Program-made: the position numbers and the translations under genes
The notes under the pieces: model-generated
Databases searched by the model: none
What the model was told of the DNA's origin: nothing
The model's input: the letters and a program-made list of their open reading frames with translations, nothing else
In this document: piece by piece, positions 1 through 5,005 of the stretch
How positions within the stretch are numbered: position 1 is the stretch's first letter
How the letters are laid out: each line of letters opens with the position of its first letter
Source: Bacteroidales bacterium
GTDB taxonomy: Bacteria > Bacteroidota > Bacteroidia > Bacteroidales > UBA932
Direction: 5' to 3'
Assembly: GCA_024402115.1 (NCBI GenBank)
Contig: JAKSJQ010000066.1
Span: 1-8,081 of the forward strand
Length of the DNA: 8,081 nt

Positions 1-266
1 TCAACATTCCGGTTATCGCTATGGTTGATACATGTTGCGATCCTACTCCGATTGACTATGTGATTCCGGCAAATGACGATGCTGCAAAGTCTATCGCCCA
101 CATCATGGACGTTCTTTGCGCTGCAGTCGCTGAGGGACTCGACGAGAGGAAGCTCGAGAAGGACAAGGAAACTCCAGAGGTAGAGGAGAACGCGCCAGCA
201 ACTGGCAAGAAGCTCCGCGCCCGCAAGTCTGCCCCTAAGGCAGAGGAAGCTCCTGTACAGGAATAA
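1..266 (+). CDS. rpsB: 30S ribosomal protein S2, C-terminal part (5' end outside window)
   Basis: This is the last part of ribosomal protein S2, a structural protein of the small ribosomal subunit. The reading frame is open from base 3, and the first visible residues (NIPVIAMVDT, then DP, then YVIPANDDA) match the conserved S2 segment around VDT..DP...VIPGNDDA. The ATG at 21 is therefore an internal methionine and not the start. After the S2 core the protein ends in a low-complexity tail of about 40 residues rich in Lys, Glu and Ala. Such tails are common in Bacteroidota S2 and are probably disordered. The gene ends in tandem stops (TAATAA, 264-269), 23 nt before tsf. The rpsB-tsf order is widely conserved and the two are almost certainly co-transcribed. 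The promoter lies outside the window. Confidence 0.96.
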   Translation, partial: NIPVIAMVDTCCDPTPIDYVIPANDDAAKSIAHIMDVLCAAVAEGLDERKLEKDKETPEVEENAPATGKKLRARKSAPKAEEAPVQE

Positions 267-289
267 TAACTTTAACAGAAGATACAAGA

Positions 290-1285
290 ATGGAAATCAA
301 AGCCGCTGACGTAATGAAATTGCGTCAAATGACCGGTGCAGGTATGATGGATTGCAAGAAGGCTCTCGTTGAGGCTGAAGGCGATTACAACCGTGCACAG
401 GAAATCATTCGCGAAAAAGGTAAGCTCGTCGCTGCAAAGCGTGCTGACCGCAATACCACCGAGGGTGCCGTACGTGCAAACGTTGCTGGCAACAAGGCTG
501 TCATGGTCTGCCTCGGTTGCGAGACCGACTTCGTATCCAAGAACGCTGAGTTCCAGGCACTCGCTGATGCAGTTCTCGCAGCAGCAGTTGCTAACTACCC
601 TGCTGATGCGGAGGCTCTCAAGGCTTGTGCAATGGCTGACGGTAGGACTGTGGAAGAGGCTATCACTGCTCAGACCGGTAAGACTGGTGAGAAGCATGAG
701 CTCGTAGGCTACGCTCTCATCGAGGCTCCATACGTAGTTTCATACGTACACGCACTTAACGGTAAGCTCGGTGCTATCGTAGGTTTCAACAAGGAAGTTC
801 CTGCTGACCTCGCTAAGGGTGTCGCTATGCAGGTTGCTTCTATGAACCCTGTTTCTATCTCTGCTGCTGACTGCCCTGCAGAAGTTGTTGAGAAGGAGCG
901 CCAGGTTGCTATTGAGAAGACCAAGGAAGAGCAGGTACAGAAGGCTGTTGATGCAGCTCTCAAGAAGGCTGGTATCAACCCTGCACACGTTGACAGCGAG
1001 GATCACATTGAGTCTAACATGGGTAAGGGCTGGATCACTCCAGAGCAGGCTGCTCAGGCTCGTGAGATCAAGAAGACTGTCGCTGAGCAGAAGGCCGCTA
1101 ACCTCCCAGCTCAGATGATCGAGAACATCGCCAATGGCCGTATCGCTAAGTTCTTCAAGGAGAATACCCTCGAGGAGCAGGAGTACCAGATGGGTGATGG
1201 CAAGACTTCTGTAAAGGATTCGATCGCAGCTGTCGACAAGGACGCTAAGATCGTTGCTTTCAAGAGATTCTCTCTTGCTGAATAA
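290..1285 (+). CDS. tsf: Translation elongation factor Ts
   Basis: EF-Ts is the cytoplasmic guanine-nucleotide exchange factor that recycles EF-Tu from its GDP to its GTP form. The 331-residue product carries both family signatures. The N-terminal UBA-like segment has L11-R12-x-x-T15-GAGMMDCKKAL (to residue 26). The core has the EF-Tu-contacting TDFVSKN at 79-85, where T-D-F-V is the element that disturbs the Mg-binding site of EF-Tu. The length is greater than the roughly 280 residues of E. coli EF-Ts, as is usual in Bacteroidota; the extra sequence lies in the charged region after about residue 200. The start at 290 puts the UBA helix at the N-terminus and lies 23 nt after the rpsB stop. 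No clear Shine-Dalgarno sequence is visible, as is normal in this phylum. Transcription should end at the hairpin directly downstream. Confidence 0.97.
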   Translation: MEIKAADVMKLRQMTGAGMMDCKKALVEAEGDYNRAQEIIREKGKLVAAKRADRNTTEGAVRANVAGNKAVMVCLGCETDFVSKNAEFQALADAVLAAAVANYPADAEALKACAMADGRTVEEAITAQTGKTGEKHELVGYALIEAPYVVSYVHALNGKLGAIVGFNKEVPADLAKGVAMQVASMNPVSISAADCPAEVVEKERQVAIEKTKEEQVQKAVDAALKKAGINPAHVDSEDHIESNMGKGWITPEQAAQAREIKKTVAEQKAANLPAQMIENIANGRIAKFFKENTLEEQEYQMGDGKTSVKDSIAAVDKDAKIVAFKRFSLAE

Positions 1286-1309
1286 TTATAGGCGAAAGCC
1301 TTACGATAT

Positions 1310-1344
1310 AGAGCCGGTCCGAAAGGATCGGCTCTTATTTTTTT
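1310..1344 (+). terminator. Intrinsic terminator of the rpsB-tsf operon
   Basis: An 11-bp stem (AGAGCCGGTCC with GGATCGGCTCT, one G-U pair) closes a GAAA tetraloop at 1321-1324 and is followed by TTATTTTTTT. It lies 24 nt after the tsf stop. A second, very small hairpin (AGGC-GAAA-GCCT, 1290-1301) sits between the stop codon and the terminator. It is too short to terminate and may only protect the 3' end. Confidence 0.93.
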
Positions 1345-1354
1345 GTGCATGGGC

Positions 1355-1392
1355 ATAAAATAGACAACCCGCGTCTCACGACGCGGGTTGTC
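1355..1392 (-). terminator. Intrinsic terminator on the minus strand (small RNA and HAD operon)
   Basis: A perfect 13-bp inverted repeat (GACAACCCGCGTC and its complement, 1363-1375 with 1380-1392) has a 4-nt loop. On the minus strand the loop reads GTGA, a stable GNRA tetraloop closed by C-G, and the sequence that follows is TATTTTAT. On the plus strand the loop is TCAC with no T-run after it, so the structure is oriented for minus-strand transcripts. It would end both the predicted small RNA and read-through from the HAD gene, which stops 85 nt upstream. Confidence 0.78.
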
Positions 1393-1460
1393 AGCAATTC
1401 TAACCTAAAACTTAACCTATGAAAAAACTATTCGACTGGAAATATTATTTCCATGCCGCT
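1355..1460 (-). ncRNA. Probable small RNA (about 100 nt) with an anti-start-codon segment
   Basis: This predicted independent RNA gene is read on the minus strand. A perfect Bacteroidota promoter (TTTG-N19-TACATTTG, 1496-1466) places the 5' end near 1458-1462. The RNA would begin with a small hairpin (GGAAAT-AAT-ATTTCC, 1452-1438). About 45 unpaired, U- and G-rich nucleotides follow (1437-1393), and it ends in a perfect 13-bp stem with a GTGA (GNRA) loop followed by TATTTTAT. The unpaired part holds GTTTTTTCATAGGTTAAG (1428-1411), the reverse complement of a typical Bacteroidota gene start (CTTAACCTATGAAAAAAC), and a second TAGGTTA copy (1407-1401). That suggests pairing with start regions of mRNAs whose proteins begin Met-Lys-Lys. 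Promoter, structure and terminator are seen in the sequence; the function is inferred. The architecture resembles known Bacteroidales small RNAs (Bacteroidales-1 RNA, the FopS family), but I cannot confirm membership. Alternatively it is only the 3' UTR of the HAD gene. Confidence 0.62.
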
Positions 1461-1465
1461 TGTGA

Positions 1466-1496
1466 CAAATGTAATACTAATGTTTTAGCAAACAAA
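1466..1496 (-). promoter_or_regulatory. Bacteroidota-type promoter for the predicted small RNA
   Basis: On the minus strand, TTTG (1496-1493) is separated by exactly 19 nt from TACATTTG (1473-1466), a full match to the primary sigma factor consensus TTTG-N19-21-TAnnTTTG. The -33 element lies inside the last codons of the HAD gene. The -7 element straddles no gene: it lies just beyond the HAD stop at 1477-1479. The only transcription unit downstream before the terminator is the predicted small RNA. Confidence 0.75.
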
Positions 1497-2169
1497 CCAA
1501 ATCGGCAAATCTGTCAATACAAATCAACCTTTCGGAAATTGGAAGTTCAGCAAGTTCGTGTGTCCAAGCGATTTCGTGGGGGATATAGTAGGCAGTACCT
1601 TCCAATTTGATAACGGGAAGCACGTCCGACCTGACTGAATTGCCGACCATCACAAGTTCCTCGGGAGCCACTCCGTAGCGGGCTCCGAGTTCGATATAGC
1701 CTTCTTCGTCCTTCTCTACCATGACCTCTATTCCTGAGAAATACTTCGCAAGTCCCGAGGCCTTGATCTTGGATATCTGTTCGAGAGTCTCGCCCTTGGT
1801 GGCAAGGACGAGGCTGAATTGAGCTGAAAGTTCTGCCAGGGTAGGCTCGACACCCTCGAAGACTTCCACCTTATGGTGGGATAGATGGACTATGATGTCC
1901 TTGATCTTACCCAATGTGCTCGCATCCACCGAGCCGAGCAGTTCTGTCGCAGCGGCGGTCATACCCATGAAATATGTCTTGGAACCGTATCCGAACCAAG
2001 GTATGAATTCCTCCTGCTTCTGCCAGAGTATCTGCTGTATCTCGTCGGCAGGCATGCCGGGAGCTATCGCCTGGGCGAACTCAGCCTCCGCGTCGCGGAA
2101 ATACTGCTCGTTCTCCCAGAGCGTGTCGTCAGCGTCGATGAATATATACTTATTCAGCTGGCTGCTCAT
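1477..2169 (-). CDS. HAD-superfamily hydrolase (probable phosphatase)
   Basis: This is a 230-residue soluble haloacid-dehalogenase-type hydrolase, probably a cytoplasmic phosphatase of unknown substrate. Motif I is IFIDADDTLW, with nucleophile D12 and general acid/base D14. Motif II is LVLATKG with T124. A candidate motif III lysine is K153. Motif IV is VMVGNSVRSDV, with the acidic Mg ligand at D182. A helical cap of the C1 type fits between residues 18 and about 105. The length suits a single-domain HAD phosphatase such as the YjjG-like group. The start at 2169 puts the DxD motif at residue 12 and overlaps the end of the upstream cyclophilin gene by 20 nt, so translation is probably coupled and transcription shared. 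The 3' end carries the promoter of the predicted small RNA. Assignment to the superfamily is firm; the substrate cannot be told. Confidence 0.92.
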   Translation of the reverse strand: MSSQLNKYIFIDADDTLWENEQYFRDAEAEFAQAIAPGMPADEIQQILWQKQEEFIPWFGYGSKTYFMGMTAAATELLGSVDASTLGKIKDIIVHLSHHKVEVFEGVEPTLAELSAQFSLVLATKGETLEQISKIKASGLAKYFSGIEVMVEKDEEGYIELGARYGVAPEELVMVGNSVRSDVLPVIKLEGTAYYIPHEIAWTHELAELPISERLICIDRFADLVCLLKH

Positions 2170-2806
2170 TTGCCTTGGTGTCAGGCTTGATGGTGATGAT
2201 CCTCACGTCCCTTACAGGGCGGTCACGATAGTCGGTAGGAACGCTGGCGATCCTGTCGATAACCTCGAGTCCGTTGATGGTCTCGCCGAAGATGGTGTAT
2301 TCGCCGTCGAGCTGGAGACAGTTCATCTCGTCCTGTACGATGTAGAACTGAGAGCCGCTTGAAGCCTTCTTAGGATTTGCGCGGTCTCCGATGCGGGCAG
2401 CTGCAATGGCACCTTTCTTATGGTAGTATTCGTTCACGAACTCTGCGGGTACGGTGTAGCCTGGGCCACCCTGTCCGTAGAGATCCACCTTGCTGGTGTC
2501 CCTTGTGTAAGGATCTCCACCCTGGATCATGAATCCGTTGATCACGCGGTGGAAGAGGAGGCTGTCGTAGAAATGCTCTGCGACGAGCTTCTCGAAGTTC
2601 TCGCGATGCTTAGGGGTCTTCTTGTAGAGCTTGATCTTGATCGTACCCATGTTGGTCACGATGTCGTAGACTGGCTCCTCCACAGATGAGCCTACCTCTA
2701 CTTCTGTCTGGTCAGCCGCCTCGCTGTCGTTGGTGGCCTTGTTCTGGTTGTGGCATGCTGCAAAGAGGAATGAGCATGCGATGAGAGCTGGGATTATTCT
2801 TTTCAT
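2150..2806 (-). CDS. Cyclophilin-type peptidyl-prolyl cis-trans isomerase, lipoprotein
   Basis: This enzyme catalyses cis-trans isomerisation of X-Pro bonds and probably assists protein folding in the periplasm. The first 18 residues form a type II signal peptide (MKR, a hydrophobic stretch, then FAAC), so C18 is the likely lipidated cysteine. Residues 19-45 form a polar, acidic linker. The cyclophilin domain runs from about 47 to 208 and has the signature FHRVINGFMIQGGD (85-98) with catalytic R87, then GSQFYI (151-156) and LDGEYTIFG (166-174). The usual substrate-pocket Trp is Leu166 here, as in many bacterial cyclophilins. No acidic cluster follows the cysteine directly, so surface export is not strongly suggested. 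The start at 2806 is the only one that gives a complete signal peptide, and it lies 19 nt after a consensus -7 box. It is the first gene of a two-gene unit with the HAD hydrolase. Confidence 0.95.
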   Translation of the reverse strand: MKRIIPALIACSFLFAACHNQNKATNDSEAADQTEVEVGSSVEEPVYDIVTNMGTIKIKLYKKTPKHRENFEKLVAEHFYDSLLFHRVINGFMIQGGDPYTRDTSKVDLYGQGGPGYTVPAEFVNEYYHKKGAIAAARIGDRANPKKASSGSQFYIVQDEMNCLQLDGEYTIFGETINGLEVIDRIASVPTDYRDRPVRDVRIITIKPDTKANEQPAE

Positions 2807-2811
2807 GTCTT

Positions 2812-2842
2812 TTTCGTTATGTCTGCAAATGTACTAATTTTG
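2812..2842 (+). promoter_or_regulatory. Promoter of the flippase-methylase operon
   Basis: TAATTTTG (2835-2842) is a perfect -7 element, and TTTC (2812-2815) is a 3-of-4 match to the -33 element with a 19-nt spacer. The last base of the -7 box is only 4 nt before the ATG at 2847, so the transcript would be leaderless or nearly so. The box is 1 bp from the -7 box of the opposite promoter. Confidence 0.7.
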
Positions 2843-2858
2843 CATCATGAATCTGAAA
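2826..2858 (-). promoter_or_regulatory. Promoter of the cyclophilin-HAD operon
   Basis: On the minus strand TACATTTG (2833-2826) is a perfect -7 element. A 3-of-4 match to the -33 element (TTTC, 2858-2855) lies 21 nt upstream, inside the first codons of the divergent flippase gene. Transcription should start near 2819, leaving a leader of about 13 nt before the ATG at 2806. Confidence 0.72.
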
Positions 2859-4322
2859 TCATTATTGAAGGATACGGCAATTTATGGACTCAGCTCGATC
2901 GTGGGCCGATTCCTCAATTACCTCCTTGTCCCTCTCTATACGACGAAGATCGCTGCCGAGAGCGGCGGTTACGGTATCGTCACCAATCTCTATGCATATA
3001 CGGCGTTCTTCCTCGCCTTGCTTACCTTCGGAATGGAGACGACCCTCTTCCGCTTCTCGAACAAGGACGGAGAGGATGCAAATCGCGTATATGGCACGAC
3101 CCTGAGGCTCGTCGGGGGAGTGGCGCTGACCTTTGTTGTCCTTGTATTTGCCTTCGTGCACCCGATCTCCGCGGCGATGGGATATGCAAACCACCCGGAA
3201 TATGTCGCCTGCATGGCCGCCATCGTGGGACTTGATGCTTTCCAGGCCATCATGTTCTCGCGCCTGAGACAGCAGCACAAGCCGATAAAGTTCATGATCC
3301 TCAAGTTCGCGTTCATCATCCCGAACGTCCTGCTGAACCTCTTCCTCTTCCTCGTGATGCCGACTATGTTCTCGTCGTTCCCGGCGTTGGAGCAGATGTT
3401 CGTGCGCTATGACTATGGCGTCGGCCTTATCTTCTTCGTCAATCTCCTTTGCACCGCGATGGTGACCTTCGGATTCTGGAAGGAGCTCCAGGGATTCAGG
3501 TACAAGTTCGACGCAGCCCTCGCAAAGAGGCTTCTCAAGTATACATGGCCGCTTCTTATCTTCAGCCTCGTCGGCATACTCAACCAGGTTGCGGACAAGA
3601 TGATATTCCCTAAGCTCATGCCGGGCGATGAGGGACGGGTACAGCTGGGAATCTACGGTGCTTGCGTCAAGGTCGCCATGATCATGGCACTCCTAACCCA
3701 GGCCTTCCGCTATGCTTACGAACCGATTGTGTTCAGCGGCAGCAGGGACAAGAACAGCCCCGAGACCCTGTCCGAGGGAATGACCTACTTCGTGGTCTTC
3801 GCCGTCCTGGCCTTCCTCGGCGTGATGTTCTACATGCCTATACTCAAGTTTCTGGTAGGCAGCAGCTACAGGGAAGGACTCGCGGTCGTTCCTGTCGTGA
3901 TGCTTGCCGAGATATTCATGGGAATATACTTCAACCTTTCCTTCTGGTACAAGCTCTCTGACCAGACCCACTGGGGTGCAATCATGAGCGCGGTCGGAGC
4001 GGGTACGATGATACTTGTGAACATACTCTTCGTTCCGAGAATCGGTTACTGGGCATGCGCCTGGGGCGGCTTTGCCGGCTACGGCGTCGCAATGCTGCTG
4101 TGCTACTTCATCGGCCAGAAGAAATATCCTATCCCTTACGACATGAAGAGCATTGGGCTCTTCGTCGCACTTGCGGCTCTGCTATACGCTGCATCATGGG
4201 CCATCGGCAGACTCACCGGCTTCGGCGAGATTCTCCAGATGGTCATCAACACCATACTCATCCTCCCTTATCTGGGACTCATGTACATACTCTTATGGAA
4301 GAAAAGGGCAAACTCTATCTGA
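2847..4322 (+). CDS. Polysaccharide/oligosaccharide flippase (MATE/Wzx-like)
   Basis: This 491-residue polytopic inner-membrane protein belongs to the polysaccharide-biosynthesis branch of the MOP/MATE superfamily. Known relatives move lipid-linked oligosaccharides from the cytoplasmic to the periplasmic face of the membrane. The N-terminus (TAIYGLSSIVGRFLNYLLVPLY, residues 10-31) is the typical first helix of this family: a Gly/Ser-rich start, then Arg21-Phe-Leu-Asn and a Pro in the VPLYT turn. About 12-14 hydrophobic segments follow across the whole length, and a charged tail (KKRANSI) closes the protein. The start at 2847 leaves no room for a longer leader and agrees with the promoter. No glycosyltransferase or polymerase gene is adjacent, so the glycan carried cannot be inferred. 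The gene overlaps the methylase by 28 nt. Some lipid II flippases share this fold, but their motifs are not evident here. Confidence 0.9.
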   Translation: MNLKSLLKDTAIYGLSSIVGRFLNYLLVPLYTTKIAAESGGYGIVTNLYAYTAFFLALLTFGMETTLFRFSNKDGEDANRVYGTTLRLVGGVALTFVVLVFAFVHPISAAMGYANHPEYVACMAAIVGLDAFQAIMFSRLRQQHKPIKFMILKFAFIIPNVLLNLFLFLVMPTMFSSFPALEQMFVRYDYGVGLIFFVNLLCTAMVTFGFWKELQGFRYKFDAALAKRLLKYTWPLLIFSLVGILNQVADKMIFPKLMPGDEGRVQLGIYGACVKVAMIMALLTQAFRYAYEPIVFSGSRDKNSPETLSEGMTYFVVFAVLAFLGVMFYMPILKFLVGSSYREGLAVVPVVMLAEIFMGIYFNLSFWYKLSDQTHWGAIMSAVGAGTMILVNILFVPRIGYWACAWGGFAGYGVAMLLCYFIGQKKYPIPYDMKSIGLFVALAALLYAASWAIGRLTGFGEILQMVINTILILPYLGLMYILLWKKRANSI

Positions 4323-5005
4323 TTCCATCGCCACTGGGCGAGAATGACCCGGGCGAAGTGATTCCGGCTCCCGTTTTGGAGTCTCTGGCGGGCTTCAAGA
4401 CCTTCGTGGTAGAGGAAGTCCGCACGGCGCGCAGATATCTCTCAAAGGCCGGTTTAAAGGGCCATATCGGCGAATTGGAGTTCCATGAGCTGAATGAACA
4501 TACGGACAACGCGACCATCGAGGGCTATGTGCGCCTCTTCGACCACGGAAACAACGTCGCGCTGATCTCCGAGGCGGGTCTTCCTGCAGTCGCTGATCCG
4601 GGCGCTCAGCTGGTCGCGCTCTGCCATCGCTGCGGAATCGAGGTGGTGCCGGCGGTAGGTCCGAGCTCTCTCATGCTGGCTCTCATGTCCTCAGGACTCA
4701 ACGGCCAGTCATTCGCCTTCTGCGGCTATCTCCCTGCGAAGACCGACGAGCGTCGCGCGAAGCTCAAGAGCATAGAGAAGCTCTCTTCGCAGCACCGTCA
4801 GACCCAGATCTTCATCGAGACGCCGTATCGCAACGACGGCATGATGGCTGACATCCTGAGCGTCTGCGGCGGCAACACCCGTATCTGCGTGGCGGCGAAC
4901 ATCACCATGCCGGACGCGTATATAAAGACGAAGACCGTTTCACAGTGGAAACAGTCTCCGATCAGCATAGGCAAGCGCCCATGCGTATTTCTCCTGCTCG
5001 CCTAG
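4295..5005 (+). CDS. RsmI-like SAM-dependent methyltransferase (tetrapyrrole methylase fold)
   Basis: This 236-residue protein is related to RsmI, which 2'-O-methylates C1402 of 16S rRNA in the decoding centre. Conserved RsmI blocks are present: LYLIPSPLGEND (7-18, the PTPIGNL-like start), VVEEVRTARRYL (38-49), LISEAGLPAVADPG (90-103), VVPAVGPSSLMLALMSSGL (117-135), GYLPAKTDERR (144-154) and IFIETPYRND (172-181). It is about 50 residues shorter than E. coli RsmI and lacks the C-terminal region. This matches a short Bacteroidota subfamily annotated only as SAM-dependent methyltransferase, so the RNA target is likely but unproven. The reading frame is open further upstream, but that part is Arg/His-rich and out of frame with the flippase it overlaps. 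The ATG at 4295 puts the LYLIPSP block at the N-terminus. Translation is probably coupled to the flippase through the 28-nt overlap. Confidence 0.9.
   Translation: MEEKGKLYLIPSPLGENDPGEVIPAPVLESLAGFKTFVVEEVRTARRYLSKAGLKGHIGELEFHELNEHTDNATIEGYVRLFDHGNNVALISEAGLPAVADPGAQLVALCHRCGIEVVPAVGPSSLMLALMSSGLNGQSFAFCGYLPAKTDERRAKLKSIEKLSSQHRQTQIFIETPYRNDGMMADILSVCGGNTRICVAANITMPDAYIKTKTVSQWKQSPISIGKRPCVFLLLA

Noticed and set aside
21..266. Short ORF from the ATG at 21 as a separate gene
   Set aside because: The frame is open to the window edge and the residues before this Met are conserved ribosomal protein S2 sequence.
1419..1610. Small plus-strand ORF (63 codons) starting MKKLFDWKYYFHAACD after a leader-like AACCTATG
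   Set aside because: It looks like a Bacteroidota gene start, but no plus-strand promoter precedes it, most of it is antisense to the HAD gene, and the same bases form a complete promoter-RNA-terminator unit on the other strand. The likeness to a gene start is better explained as antisense complementarity.
4055..4294. Upstream extension of the methylase reading frame
   Set aside because: It encodes Arg/His-rich sequence out of frame inside the flippase gene, and family homology begins at the ATG at 4295.
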